Shown here piece by piece: positions 46,154 to 55,924 of a stretch of 64,000 bases of DNA; positions within the stretch are counted from its first letter, which is position 1; each line of letters opens with the position of its first letter. A program made the position numbers and the translations under genes. Under the pieces are notes generated by a model. That model was not told the origin of the DNA. It worked only from the letters and a program-made list of their open reading frames with translations, and did no database searches. The DNA comes from Holophagae bacterium (GTDB lineage: Bacteria; Acidobacteriota; Holophagae; Acanthopleuribacterales; Acanthopleuribacteraceae). The stretch is taken from NCBI GenBank assembly GCA_029263455.1, contig JAJCXM010000038.1, positions 298,122 to 362,121 of the forward strand, in the 5' to 3' direction.

Positions 46154-47070
46154 GAAATCTGCTGCTATCTCTTGTTCAGGTTGCAGCGGTCTTATGGCTT
46201 TTAGCCACCTCCATATTTCTTAGTTCTTGGTGGATAGGTGGCAATCCAGTCGACTTATGGGTGGACCCTAGACTGGACACAACGACACGCCAACAGATTG
46301 AAGCCAATTTCGGCTATGACAAACCCGTTTTGCAACAATATGTCCACTATCTCTCTGGACTAGCGCACGGGGATATGGGCGTTTCCTTCACTCGCAAGCA
46401 ACCTGTCTCCCGTGTCCTATTTGGCGTATTACCCCATTCGGCTGCTTTGGGATGCCTTGCGTTGCTGTGGGCGATTTTCATTACCCTATTGACCCTACAT
46501 CTCGCTCATTTCGGTGGCACTCGCTGGTGGGGGAAATTTGGCAGACAATGGGACGTCTTTGGCATTCTGGTGCCGTCGTTCCTATGGGCAGCCTTGTTTC
46601 GTTGGCTTTTGGGGCGCTGGTTTGGTTGGTTTCCCTTTGTGAATCTCAACGAAAGCGCCAGTTGGATGAATGAATGGCTATTGCATGGATCCATTCCGGC
46701 GATCGCGATCAGCTTACCGATCGCCGCCCAAGCCTCGACCTATCTAAATTCGCGACTCGAGGAACTGGTGCAATTGCCTTATGCGATTGCGGCCCGCGGA
46801 CGCGGCGTTCATCGCTTACGTATTCTATGGTTTCATTTACTTCCCCAAGTCGTTCCTAGTGCCATTCAGCTACTTGGCCTCAACTTACCCATCATTGCGG
46901 GAGGCGCATTAGTCGTTGAATGTGTATTTGGTTGGAGCGGATTGGGAACGCTCTTGTTTGATGCGACGTTGGGCCGCGATGTGCCATTACTTGTCGGTGC
47001 AAGTTTGTACATTGGCCTGTTCTCTGTCTTGGGATATCAACTGGCCGATCGCTGGCGGAAATCCATATGA
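46144..47070 (+). CDS. ABC transporter permease, DppB/OppB-like
   Basis: A 308-aa inner-membrane permease with six helices. The N-terminal LSLVQVAAVLWLLATSIFLSS and the EAA loop (YAIAARGRGVHRLRILWFHLLPQVVPSAIQLL) are typical, and GALVVECVFGWSGLGTLLFDA closes the binding-protein-dependent transport domain. GTG 46144 overlaps the previous stop by ten bases. It pairs with the next permease. Confidence 0.93.
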   Translation: MAIRNLLLSLVQVAAVLWLLATSIFLSSWWIGGNPVDLWVDPRLDTTTRQQIEANFGYDKPVLQQYVHYLSGLAHGDMGVSFTRKQPVSRVLFGVLPHSAALGCLALLWAIFITLLTLHLAHFGGTRWWGKFGRQWDVFGILVPSFLWAALFRWLLGRWFGWFPFVNLNESASWMNEWLLHGSIPAIAISLPIAAQASTYLNSRLEELVQLPYAIAARGRGVHRLRILWFHLLPQVVPSAIQLLGLNLPIIAGGALVVECVFGWSGLGTLLFDATLGRDVPLLVGASLYIGLFSVLGYQLADRWRKSI

Positions 47071-47939
47071 GTGCCATGAATAGAGCCGTCGCGTTGTGGT
47101 TTTTGTCTCTCGCTGTGTGCTGGATTGCAGGGCGAGTTGATAGCTGGGTGCTTGTGGGCATCCCAATTTGTTGGTGGCTCGTTTATCGACTTGTTGGCGA
47201 AAAATGGATTTTATTTGCGCTTACCAATCTGGCAGTAATTGCCATTCTGCCTGACTTTTTTGTGGGCAGTCCCGATGTTTCGCCTTTTGGCGATGATGCA
47301 GCTGGCCGGGACCTTTATGGGTTGCTCCTGGCCGGACACCAAAATACGATTCTTGTTGCTGTATTCGCCAGTCTTTTGGCTAACATCATCGCCTGGCCTG
47401 TCGGTGTTTTACTCGAGCTTGGTCCCAAATGGTTGCAGCGCTTGCTTGGCTTCTTGATGTCGACGCTGCTGGCGTTTCCCGTCATGTTGCTCGTTTTATT
47501 GGGCCTATCGGTTCTTGATGGCGACAGCAGCCGCTTCATTTATTGGGTCGGTCTGCTTTTGTGGGCCGAACCGGCGCGCATGGTTCAGGCCCATGTCGGG
47601 TCATTACGACAAGCTGCCTTTGTACAAGCGGCCAGATTGCGCGGCGCTTCTAATTGGCAAATATGGCAGCGCGAAATGTTTCCTAACCTCAAAGCGACAC
47701 TGCTGGCAAATGTTTTGATCGTATTCGTTAGCGCTATCCTACTGGAATCTGTGCTCGGCTATTTGGGCCTGCGCCACTCGGGTATGGGACGAATCCTCGA
47801 ATACGGGATTCGCATGCTGGATCGCAATCCCCCTATTCTGATTGTTTGTTTAGCGATTTTGTTTACCTGGGTACTCGGACTCAGGTCCATTATTCGGTTG
47901 TGGAAAGTAGACCAACGTTTAGACGTGGTTATCAACTGA
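47067..47939 (+). CDS. ABC transporter permease, DppC/OppC-like
   Basis: A 290-aa permease overlapping the DppB-like gene by four bases (ATGA). The motif SPFGDDAAGRDLYGLLLAGHQ is the OppC signature (FGTDxxGRD), and the EAA loop is VQAARLRGASNWQIWQREMFP. The ending runs 21 bases past the stop of the convergent ATPase gene. Confidence 0.93.
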   Translation: MSAMNRAVALWFLSLAVCWIAGRVDSWVLVGIPICWWLVYRLVGEKWILFALTNLAVIAILPDFFVGSPDVSPFGDDAAGRDLYGLLLAGHQNTILVAVFASLLANIIAWPVGVLLELGPKWLQRLLGFLMSTLLAFPVMLLVLLGLSVLDGDSSRFIYWVGLLLWAEPARMVQAHVGSLRQAAFVQAARLRGASNWQIWQREMFPNLKATLLANVLIVFVSAILLESVLGYLGLRHSGMGRILEYGIRMLDRNPPILIVCLAILFTWVLGLRSIIRLWKVDQRLDVVIN

Positions 47940-49295
47940 AGAAAGAGTCAAAACCTGAGCTGGAAAGCACTGCGTGAGCCATTCATCGTGGGTACTAACA
48001 ATAACTGAAAAATTCTGTTCGCGCATCCATTTGTGCAGGTGGGTCACGACCCGCTGTCTTAAATTTTCTTGTAGAGGTGCAAAGAACTCGTCAAGCAATA
48101 GGACCCTAGGTTCTGACAACAAGGCGACCACTAGACTAAGCCTTTGTAATTCACCCATGGAATAGGCGTCGGGCAACCGATTGAGATCAATATCGCTTAG
48201 GCCAATATCGTCCATGATTGACGGTAATCGTTCAGGATTCATGATGCTACGCTCTATTTGTACCTTTACCGCGAGAGCGGGGTTCCACGTTTGCGCGGCG
48301 TGTTGCCAAACTAAGTGAATGGCTTGGCGTTGTTGGATGTTTCGCGCCTCAAAGTTCAATTCAATTGCTTGATCATCTAAGAAAATCTCGCCACTTATGG
48401 CTGGATGCAGCCCAACCACCGCATTCATAAGTGTTGTCTTACCGCAACCTGATGGTCCTAAAACCCACAGCCAATCTTGCCTGTCTAAACGTATCTGTAC
48501 CTTGTCGCGCTGGCCATGTGGCAGGACTAGCTCTGCACGTAGCCTGTTAGGTCCTTTTGAGTCAATCTTTGGAGCTTTCACCGAAGTCTGACGCTGATGG
48601 ATCAAGTCCCGGTGGAAATCTGTATTCGCTTGTTTGCGAAAGCTGCCATTGTCTCCAAAGTAGGTAACCTTCCCGTTTTCAATCAGAAGCACGTGACTGG
48701 CAAACTCATCTATCAGTCTAATGCGGTGACTAATAAATAGGGTGGCCTTCAAGGTGGGTCTTTTGAATTCGGTTATCAGTTGCATTAAGGCTTGTTCGCG
48801 CTCGTAATCTAAAGATGAGGCAGGCTCATCACAAGCTAATACCACTGGCGAGTTAAACCAAGCCAAAGCAAACATAATCCGTTGTCGTTCCCCTCCAGAA
48901 CATTCATTGGGTTTCTTACCAAGCATTGCCGGGTCTAATTGCAGTTCATTCATTAGGGCCAAGAATCTCTGTTTATCTGCAGGCTCATGGGTGACATCTT
49001 TCAAATGAGAAGCCAAAGTCTTACCGGGTGTTAAGCCACTGCTTGGATCCTGGACGATTAATCTGTCTCCACGATTACTGTCCAAAATCGGGTCGCCCTC
49101 TTGGCCTGCTAACATGCCGAACAAGGCATGCAAGTAAAGGCTCTTGCCCGCGCCGGACGGTCCCGTAATTGCCAAACAAGCTCCAATGGGCAGCTTGAAC
49201 GAGGGCACATCAAGTAGCGTGGCTTTAAACGCGTCTTGCACGCAGACGGCGGGAAAATCAAGCAGTCCTGCGCTGTTTTTATGGGCGTCCGACAT
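47919..49295 (-). CDS. Fused dual ABC ATPase (OppD-OppF type)
   Basis: A 458-aa protein with two nucleotide-binding domains in one chain. The first has Walker A GPSGAGKS, signature CSGGERQRIM, and Walker B VVLACDEPASSLD; the second has GPSGCGKT, signature YSMGELQRLSL and LLLDEFFAPL. The halves are shorter than separate OppD and OppF (~320 aa each), lacking long C-terminal oligopeptide-binding tails. ATG 49295 (MSDAHKNSAGLLDF) is followed by a normal domain; the frame upstream to 49523 looks untranslated. It serves the two permeases upstream but is coded on the opposite strand, convergent with them. In the second Walker B the residue after Asp is Glu but DEF replaces DEP. Confidence 0.9.
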   Translation of the reverse strand: MSDAHKNSAGLLDFPAVCVQDAFKATLLDVPSFKLPIGACLAITGPSGAGKSLYLHALFGMLAGQEGDPILDSNRGDRLIVQDPSSGLTPGKTLASHLKDVTHEPADKQRFLALMNELQLDPAMLGKKPNECSGGERQRIMFALAWFNSPVVLACDEPASSLDYEREQALMQLITEFKRPTLKATLFISHRIRLIDEFASHVLLIENGKVTYFGDNGSFRKQANTDFHRDLIHQRQTSVKAPKIDSKGPNRLRAELVLPHGQRDKVQIRLDRQDWLWVLGPSGCGKTTLMNAVVGLHPAISGEIFLDDQAIELNFEARNIQQRQAIHLVWQHAAQTWNPALAVKVQIERSIMNPERLPSIMDDIGLSDIDLNRLPDAYSMGELQRLSLVVALLSEPRVLLLDEFFAPLQENLRQRVVTHLHKWMREQNFSVIVSTHDEWLTQCFPAQVLTLSSVDNHV

Positions 49296-49592
49296 AAAAG
49301 CTCGTGTTTTTGTATTTAGTCTGTCGATGAAGGTGATTCTAAACCCTTTGACAAAGCAAACCAAATCGGTTCGCATGTGTCTTGTTGGATAAAGATGCGG
49401 TTGATGTCTCGAGGCTGGCGTTTTGTGCCGGTTGTGCCAATAAAGCAACATGGATTGGCATTCAGTCCATGTATTTACGAAGCTTTGACGTGTTAGCATG
49501 GGCGTTCTTCGAAGGGAATCCAAAGCTCATGTGTGTGTCTGGTGTCAGCGCTTTCTTGGCCCGCTTTCTTCAAGCTATAGGACATCCATAAA

Positions 49593-51449
49593 ATGTGCGG
49601 CATCGTGGGTTTCGTCGGACCGGGCGGACTTGAAGACATCAAAAGGATGAACGCCAAACTGGTTCATCGAGGTCCAGACGGCCAGGGAGTCTGGCACGAC
49701 GAAGGTCAAGCTGTCTATCTCGCCATGCGTCGTCTAGCCGTACTGGATTTGGAAGGCGGCGTGCAGCCTTTACAACGAGACGGCGTCACGCTTGTCTTCA
49801 ATGGAGAAATCTATAACTCTCGCGAGCTTCGTAACCAATTAGAGGAACTGGGACACCATTTCACAAGTGATCACAGTGACACGGAAACGCTGCTTGTCGC
49901 TTATTTGCAGTGGGGTACGGATTGTGTGCAGCGTCTGAATGGCATGTGGGCGTTGGCTGTTTACGATAGCCGCCAGCAAATTTTGTGGTGTAGCCGAGAT
50001 CGCTTCGGACAGAAACCGTTCTTTTTTCATTGTGCTAACGGTTCTTTTGCCTTTGCGTCGGAGCTCGATGCCTTAACCGCGCATCCACACGTCCCAGGCA
50101 ATATCAGCGCTTTGGCATTGGCCAAATATTTTGCCTATGGCTTTATCCCGGCACCGCATACCGTTTTTGATGGCATCCATAAATTACCGGCGGGCCATTC
50201 CCTCATTTATCGGCTGGGAGATGGGTCTATCAGGCAACAGTCGTATTGGGATTTTCAGTTACAGCCGCAGCCATCGTTATTCCAAAAAGAGAGCGATTGG
50301 TGCGAAGCATTTTCGGAGAAATTGGGAAAGGCTGTGGAACGCCGTTTGGTGGCCGATGTACCAGTTGGTGTTTTTTTGTCCGGCGGTTTAGATTCGTCCA
50401 TGATTGCCGCCAAAGCTGTCAAATATAAGGACAGAGTTGCCAGCTTCTCCATGGGATTTGAGGATCCGTCATTTGACGAATTGAACTATGCAAATAAGGT
50501 GGCTGACTACCTGGGCACCGACCATCATCACTGCCTTTTTCGTGCGACCGATTCGCAAGCGCTAGCCATTGAGGTAGCCGACCTCATCGATGAACCCTTT
50601 GGCGATTCATCTGTTTTGCCAACTTTTGCTCTGAGTCGCTTCACTCGCCAACATGTAACCGTTGCCTTGGGAGGTGATGGTGCCGATGAATTGTTGGCAG
50701 GATACGATCCCTTTCGCGCCATCAATGCAGTCAATTTGTACCAACGCTTCATTCCTCGCCCGCTCCACCGGGGCATACTGGCGTGCATTTCGAAGTTACC
50801 GGTGTCGCATCGCAATATGAGTCTGGACTTCAAGCTGAAGCGGACATTGCGAGGGCTGAGCTACCCCTGGAATCTTAGGTTTCCTGCCTGGATGGGTTGT
50901 GTCGAACCCAGTCAAATCAGCGATTTGATAGAGGGACAATTCACCTTAGACGAAGTTTATGAAGAAGCCATTTCCCTGTGGGATGGCTGGCCGCAAGCGA
51001 CGGACGCAGAAAAGCTCATGCGGCTTTACGTCAAACTCTACCTTCAAGACGATATTCTAGTGAAGATCGATCGAGCCAGTATGTGGTGCTCGCTAGAGAT
51101 GAGGTCACCTTTTCTAGACATCGATTTGGTAGATCTCATTCAAAAAATGCCCATGAAGCTCAAATTCAAAGGCGGGGTAGGTAAGAAGATACTGAGAACA
51201 GCCAGCCAAGGTCTGATACCAAGCGAAATTCGTACACGTTCCAAAAAAGGATTTGGTGTGCCGGTTGGTCAATGGTTTGCCAACGGCACCTTCAGTCCTT
51301 CCTTTGACCGCTTCAATCAAGTCCTACCAGCCCCGGCCTGGCGAGAACTACTGCAACAGCACATTAAGGGCAAATCGGACCAACGGTCTGCGCTATGGAA
51401 CCTTTGGTTGCTGGAACAGTGGGATCGAAAGCGGGACTCGAAACCATGA
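49593..51449 (+). CDS. asnB: Asparagine synthase (glutamine-hydrolysing)
   Basis: A 618-aa enzyme that converts aspartate and glutamine to asparagine. The Cys2 nucleophile of the glutaminase domain is right after the Met (MCGIVGFVG). The synthetase half has the PPi loop SGGLDSSMIA and the DEPFGDSSVLPTF segment. The length fits AsnB of exopolysaccharide-type clusters, where such enzymes amidate uronic acids. The next gene is a glycosyltransferase, with a four-base overlap, so a sugar-modifying role is as likely as free asparagine synthesis. Confidence 0.93.
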   Translation: MCGIVGFVGPGGLEDIKRMNAKLVHRGPDGQGVWHDEGQAVYLAMRRLAVLDLEGGVQPLQRDGVTLVFNGEIYNSRELRNQLEELGHHFTSDHSDTETLLVAYLQWGTDCVQRLNGMWALAVYDSRQQILWCSRDRFGQKPFFFHCANGSFAFASELDALTAHPHVPGNISALALAKYFAYGFIPAPHTVFDGIHKLPAGHSLIYRLGDGSIRQQSYWDFQLQPQPSLFQKESDWCEAFSEKLGKAVERRLVADVPVGVFLSGGLDSSMIAAKAVKYKDRVASFSMGFEDPSFDELNYANKVADYLGTDHHHCLFRATDSQALAIEVADLIDEPFGDSSVLPTFALSRFTRQHVTVALGGDGADELLAGYDPFRAINAVNLYQRFIPRPLHRGILACISKLPVSHRNMSLDFKLKRTLRGLSYPWNLRFPAWMGCVEPSQISDLIEGQFTLDEVYEEAISLWDGWPQATDAEKLMRLYVKLYLQDDILVKIDRASMWCSLEMRSPFLDIDLVDLIQKMPMKLKFKGGVGKKILRTASQGLIPSEIRTRSKKGFGVPVGQWFANGTFSPSFDRFNQVLPAPAWRELLQQHIKGKSDQRSALWNLWLLEQWDRKRDSKP

Positions 51450-52417
51450 GCGTATCTGTGGTCATCGTCACCTATGAGGTCCTTGAAGACTTGAAAGCTT
51501 GTCTGAGCAGCTTGGCAGGCCAAGACCCGTCACTGATACATGAAATCATCGTCGTCGATAATCATTCTCAAGATGGCACGCCCGATTGGATTCGTGCTGA
51601 ACGCAAAGATATTCGCTTACTGGTGAATGATAAAAACATGGGGTTCCCAGCGGCTTGTAACCAGGCTGCGGGTGTGGCGTCCGGCGATTTCTTGTTATTT
51701 CTCAATCCAGACACGCAGATGGAGCCAGACGCGCTGCGTCTTCTGTATGAGGCCGCCTCCGAGGACGGCTTAAGAACATGCTTAGGGCCACGAATCCTCG
51801 ATCAGCAAGGTCGGACACTCTTGGCTTGTCAACGCCGCAGCCCCAACCTCTTTGATGTGATCTCGCAGATGGCGTTATGGCATAGATGGGGTCGCGGTTT
51901 TCAAAGCGAAGGCCGTTTCCAAAAAGCGACCGAGACGCAGTGTTTGCAGGGTTCGTGCATGTTTGTCTTAAAAAAACAGTTCGATCAGCTGCAAGGATTT
52001 GATCAACGCATTCCCATGTATATGGAAGACATGGACTTTTGCCGACGTGTGCTTTGTAGTGGGGGCAAGGTCTATTACGTAGCGGATTCGGTGGTGCATC
52101 ACGCCGGAGGAAATTCCACCTCTAGGTTGAGTGACCCTCGAGTCACTGGTTTGATGCGGATCTTGGCCTTCGATGCCTATTTCAAGGAACAGGGATCGCG
52201 TAAGATCCGAAAGCTACACCGCCTGGTGCAATTACTTTTCTCTTTGCTTGTGCTGCCCGTGGACGTATTGCTTTTCTTGCCACTGACTATAGTAGGTCAA
52301 AGCCGCCTGATTGGCGGTTATCTAAGGCAACATGTATGTATCTTGGAACTGATTCTTACCGGAAAATTCACCCATAAACACTTGCCTGAGGGCTGGCCAA
52401 ACACATTTATTCCTTAG
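51446..52417 (+). CDS. Family 2 glycosyltransferase, WbbL-like
   Basis: A 323-aa rhamnosyl/glycosyl transferase. ATG 51446 overlaps the asnB stop (ATGA). The GT2 core reads VSVVIVTYEVLEDLKACLSSL, then HEIIVVDNHSQDGTPDWI, then GDFLLFLNPDTQMEPDAL (DXD-equivalent NPD). The ED motif is YMEDMDFCRRVL, as in WbbL/rhamnosyltransferases. Two hydrophobic segments near the end (residues ~255-290) make a membrane anchor. Works with asnB in polysaccharide synthesis (inference). Confidence 0.88.
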   Translation: MSVSVVIVTYEVLEDLKACLSSLAGQDPSLIHEIIVVDNHSQDGTPDWIRAERKDIRLLVNDKNMGFPAACNQAAGVASGDFLLFLNPDTQMEPDALRLLYEAASEDGLRTCLGPRILDQQGRTLLACQRRSPNLFDVISQMALWHRWGRGFQSEGRFQKATETQCLQGSCMFVLKKQFDQLQGFDQRIPMYMEDMDFCRRVLCSGGKVYYVADSVVHHAGGNSTSRLSDPRVTGLMRILAFDAYFKEQGSRKIRKLHRLVQLLFSLLVLPVDVLLFLPLTIVGQSRLIGGYLRQHVCILELILTGKFTHKHLPEGWPNTFIP

Positions 52418-52504
52418 GGTTAGCAATTTTTTATTGGTCATTGCGGGTTTTCGAACTTAGGTTTGAGGTAACGGATGGCTGGACATGATGTCGGCCTGAG
52501 ATTA

Positions 52505-52534
52505 TTGACCGGATCATAAAGATAGGTGCACAAT
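52505..52534 (+). promoter_or_regulatory. Candidate sigma-70 promoter of the prkA operon
   Basis: TTGACC (52505-52510), 18-base spacer, CACAAT (52529-52534), about 75 bases upstream of the first prkA start (ribosome site AAGGAG at 52602-52607). Moderate -10; a stress sigma could use it too. No other promoter-like pair was seen in this 197-base gap. Confidence 0.35.
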
Positions 52535-52614
52535 GACATTAAGAAATGAATGTGTGTGAATTTATGTTTTAAGCAATAGATGAACCATCACTCGCTGCTT
52601 TAAGGAGATGTGAG

Positions 52615-54834
52615 ATGCAACTAGATTTCCACGAACTTTTTAACAATGACGTGTTGCGGACTCCGGAGGAAGAAATCCTCAGCTTCACGGAGTATCTCGA
52701 CTTGGTAGTGAGTGAACCTTGGGTAACGCGTAACACGGCGCAGCTCCTACACGACATGATGTTGACCAGCGGCGTCGAACATTCGATCAGTGCCGGCAAA
52801 CCCATGAAACATCGTTACCGATTTTTTGAGGACAAGGCCAAAGTGGGCCCCTATGTTGTCTTTGGCCAGCAAAAGGCTAAAGAGAATTTGATCGAAAAAA
52901 TCGACAATGCCAGCCGTGGCGCGGAGGCATCAAAACGGCTATGGATCCTGTTGGGTCCGCCCGGATCAGCCAAGTCTAGATCCATGGACGGCATAAAGCT
53001 GGGCATGAACCGTTATTCCAATTCGGACGACGGAAAGACTTATACGTTGCTTTTGCCAACCTTGGATGAGCGCCTCAAGGATCGCGCCTTGTTCGAAGAG
53101 AAAGGCGTCTATTACCTGCAAAGCCCCATATTTGAACGGCCTCTGCAAGTTATTCCAAGCCAAGTCCGCGAGCTTTTTGAAGAGGAATTGAATCGTCGAG
53201 TGGACCTGGATCGTGTGCGTGGCTTTCTTGACCGCCATCCTCATTACGATAACAACTTCCACATCCGCATCGATGGACTGGTTTCACCCTTCACCGACCA
53301 CGTACTGAAGGAATTCATGAAGGCAAAGGGCATCGACTTTCCGCAACTGATGGGCTTTTTGAAGACCCGTCGTATGGTTTTTGATGCGCGCACGAAGACT
53401 GGCATTGGTTCTTACACACCACGTGATGAGAAGAGCCAGGAGGCTGGGTCTTTAGTTGGCAATATTGACTATAGCTTGTTGCCCAGGTTTGGCAGCGAGT
53501 CTCACCCGCTCGTCCACGATTACAAGGGTGAACTCTGCGCTGGCGCCAACGGTTTTGTCGAAATACATGAGATCTTGAAACTGTCCGACAAGTTCCTGTA
53601 CGAACTACTCTTCGCCACCCAAGACCGTTTCTTCAAACCCGAAGGGCAGCCCCCGATTCCCTTTAACGGAGTCATCATCGGCCATACAAATTTCCATGAA
53701 TTCAATATGTTCATGGCAAACGAAACCTTTGAAGCTCTGCGCTCGCGCACCACATTCATTGAAATGCCGCTGTCGGTCCACTTTAAGGACGAAGAACGCA
53801 TCTATGCGTTTACCTACTCAAACACGAGTAGGGGATGGGATAAGAAACGTAAACACATGGCTCATGTGGCGCCGCACAGCATTGAGTTCATGAGTTTAGT
53901 GGCGTGTATGACGCGCTTATTTGAATCGAAACAGAACCCCAATCTCAATTTGTTGCAAAAGGCCTTGGTTTACGCGGGCCGTGCAGACAGTGGCGTGGAC
54001 AACAACATGGCAAAGATGATCTTGGAGGAGTTTGAATTCGTGAAACCGACCGAAGGGACCTTCGGTTTGGATCCTCGCTTCATTCAAAACCTGTTTGAAA
54101 ACACAGAGCATTTTCAAATTAACGAATATGCGGCCAATATGCAGCGTTTGAAGGACGAAACCGAAGATCATGCCATGTTGACTTCGATCGCCTTGGAGAA
54201 TCCCTGCGTGACACCGCTAGATTTGTACGTCCGCATGGAACGTGCTGTTAAAGATCAGTTAGCCAACGACAAAGCTAAGTTGAATCACTATGTCGACAAG
54301 ATCATGCCGCTGGCCAAACGATGGATATTTTCTCAGATAGCAAGTGACGTTTATTCGGCCATCCTGCGAGACGATTCTGTTATAGAAACGACCTGGAAAA
54401 AGTATACCGATCACGTGCGTGCTTATGCACATAACACGAAAGTCAAGCACGATGTGACGCAGGCAGATGTTCAGCCGGACGAGAAATTCATGCAGACCAT
54501 CGAAAGCTACTTGGGTATCCCCGAGAAAGATGTTTTTCGTAAAGAACTGAGTGACGCTATTTCATCGGTCAACTATGCCGTTCTGCTTGCCGACGAGCCC
54601 TCCTATCAAGATGCCATTAAGAAATTCGTCTTTGAGAATGAATTCAAATCGGGCGAGAACATGAAGCTGCTGGGCTGGATAAAGAGTGGTACCAGTGCGG
54701 CCAATGTGAACTCCAAGGAACAGGAACATCTCAATGAAACCATCCGTTACCTGATGGACGCAAAGATGTATTGCGGGAAGTGCGCCTTCCAGGCGCTGTC
54801 GATCACCGCTAACGCATCATCGATTGTGGTTTGA
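52615..54834 (+). CDS. prkA: PrkA-type AAA+ ATPase / serine protein kinase-like, first copy
   Basis: A 739-aa protein of the PrkA/YeaG family. Walker A GPPGSAKS is at 114-121; a Walker-B-like NGFVEIHEILKL, matching the family's RGxVEFxE, lies about residue 310; a sensor segment VIIGHTNFHEF follows. The C-terminal PrkA domain fills the rest. PrkA was described as a protein kinase, and in Bacillus also as an ATP-dependent protease; in E. coli YeaG works with YeaH in nitrogen-starvation response. It is the first gene of the unit prkA1-yeaH-spoVR-prkA2. ATG 52615 is preceded by AAGGAG with seven-base spacing. It is longer than E. coli YeaG (644 aa), mainly at the C-terminus. Confidence 0.93.
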   Translation: MQLDFHELFNNDVLRTPEEEILSFTEYLDLVVSEPWVTRNTAQLLHDMMLTSGVEHSISAGKPMKHRYRFFEDKAKVGPYVVFGQQKAKENLIEKIDNASRGAEASKRLWILLGPPGSAKSRSMDGIKLGMNRYSNSDDGKTYTLLLPTLDERLKDRALFEEKGVYYLQSPIFERPLQVIPSQVRELFEEELNRRVDLDRVRGFLDRHPHYDNNFHIRIDGLVSPFTDHVLKEFMKAKGIDFPQLMGFLKTRRMVFDARTKTGIGSYTPRDEKSQEAGSLVGNIDYSLLPRFGSESHPLVHDYKGELCAGANGFVEIHEILKLSDKFLYELLFATQDRFFKPEGQPPIPFNGVIIGHTNFHEFNMFMANETFEALRSRTTFIEMPLSVHFKDEERIYAFTYSNTSRGWDKKRKHMAHVAPHSIEFMSLVACMTRLFESKQNPNLNLLQKALVYAGRADSGVDNNMAKMILEEFEFVKPTEGTFGLDPRFIQNLFENTEHFQINEYAANMQRLKDETEDHAMLTSIALENPCVTPLDLYVRMERAVKDQLANDKAKLNHYVDKIMPLAKRWIFSQIASDVYSAILRDDSVIETTWKKYTDHVRAYAHNTKVKHDVTQADVQPDEKFMQTIESYLGIPEKDVFRKELSDAISSVNYAVLLADEPSYQDAIKKFVFENEFKSGENMKLLGWIKSGTSAANVNSKEQEHLNETIRYLMDAKMYCGKCAFQALSITANASSIVV

Positions 54835-54844
54835 GGCGGCCCCA

Positions 54845-55924
54845 ATGACGGACCGCATCGTTGGTGGCGAAGATCGCATTTCCTCCGCAGAGTCTGAGGG
54901 CGCATTTAACGAATTCATCGAGTCGCAATTAGACGATCTGATAGATGGCATTATTAGTGATGGCGACTTGAGTGATCTCGGTGAACGGGGCTCCGATTTG
55001 GTGGTGGAGATGGACGATATTCTGCCGCCCACCTTTGTGTATGGTCAAGATGGTCGTGGTGGAGGCAAGGGCGGTTCAGGGCCAGGATCTGATGGCGGTA
55101 AAATGCGCTTCACCCTAGATTTTAAGACGTTAATGGAATTGGTGGCGCGTAAGCTCGAACTCCCAAACCTGCTCAAAGAAGGTAAAGGCCGCATCAAACA
55201 AGTTTCATATGAGTTCAAGACGTTTGGACCTTTGGGTGTCTTGTTAGACAAAAAACGCACCTTTAAACGCGCCTTAAGATCATCCGTCGCCATGGGTAAC
55301 TATCGACCGCAAGACGGGGTCTACGATATTCAGATCAGGCGCCGAGATCGTCGCTACAAGATACCCTTGCGGGTCGAGAAACCACGTTACCGAGCTGTGG
55401 TTTTTTATATGGGCGATATCTCCTACTCAACCTATGGCGAGCGCTTGGAACTGGAGAAGCGGTTGGTTGGGTTCATCCAAAACTGGCTAGATTACAACTA
55501 TGGGCCCGGTAAAGTTGAACACCGCTTTTTTGTCCACGATATGGAAGCCTACGAAGTGTTACCCGACGATTTTTATCGTGTTAGCAACGTCGGCGGCACG
55601 AGGGCGGCCATCGTATTTGATTTGATTAGTCAGGTCGCGTTCAATGAGTACGATACGGCATCGACTAATTTTTACGCTTTCTATTTCGGTGATGGCGAGT
55701 TGTTTGCCGACGATGCCAAACAAATTGTCGACATTATCTCGAGTAACATGCTGACGCTCTTCAATCGTATCGGCGTCGTTGAAGTGCAACCCAGCCGCGC
55801 CAGTCACCTCATCACACAGTTATCAACACGTTTTGCCAAAGATGAGGTGGTTCGGTTAGGAGAAATTAAACACAAGAAAGACTCGATCGAGGTCATCAAG
55901 GCGCTGTTTGGCGGTCCATCGTGA
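54845..55924 (+). CDS. yeaH: YeaH/YhbH family protein (DUF444, VWA-like)
   Basis: A 359-aa partner of PrkA. ATG 54845 has GAGG nine bases upstream; an upstream in-frame start at 54824 lies in the prkA gene. A Gly-rich stretch (GRGGGKGGSGPGSDGG) separates the acidic N-terminus from the core. The VWA-like domain shows a MIDAS-type GDISYS (compare DxSxS) in VVFYMGDISYSTYGE, and GGTRAAIVFDLI later. YeaH interacts with YeaG in E. coli. It overlaps the SpoVR gene by four bases. Confidence 0.93.
   Translation: MTDRIVGGEDRISSAESEGAFNEFIESQLDDLIDGIISDGDLSDLGERGSDLVVEMDDILPPTFVYGQDGRGGGKGGSGPGSDGGKMRFTLDFKTLMELVARKLELPNLLKEGKGRIKQVSYEFKTFGPLGVLLDKKRTFKRALRSSVAMGNYRPQDGVYDIQIRRRDRRYKIPLRVEKPRYRAVVFYMGDISYSTYGERLELEKRLVGFIQNWLDYNYGPGKVEHRFFVHDMEAYEVLPDDFYRVSNVGGTRAAIVFDLISQVAFNEYDTASTNFYAFYFGDGELFADDAKQIVDIISSNMLTLFNRIGVVEVQPSRASHLITQLSTRFAKDEVVRLGEIKHKKDSIEVIKALFGGPS

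Noticed and set aside
49382..49591. 69-codon frame just before asnB
   Set aside because: No ribosome site and no resemblance to any protein; it lies in the gap between the ABC ATPase and asnB.
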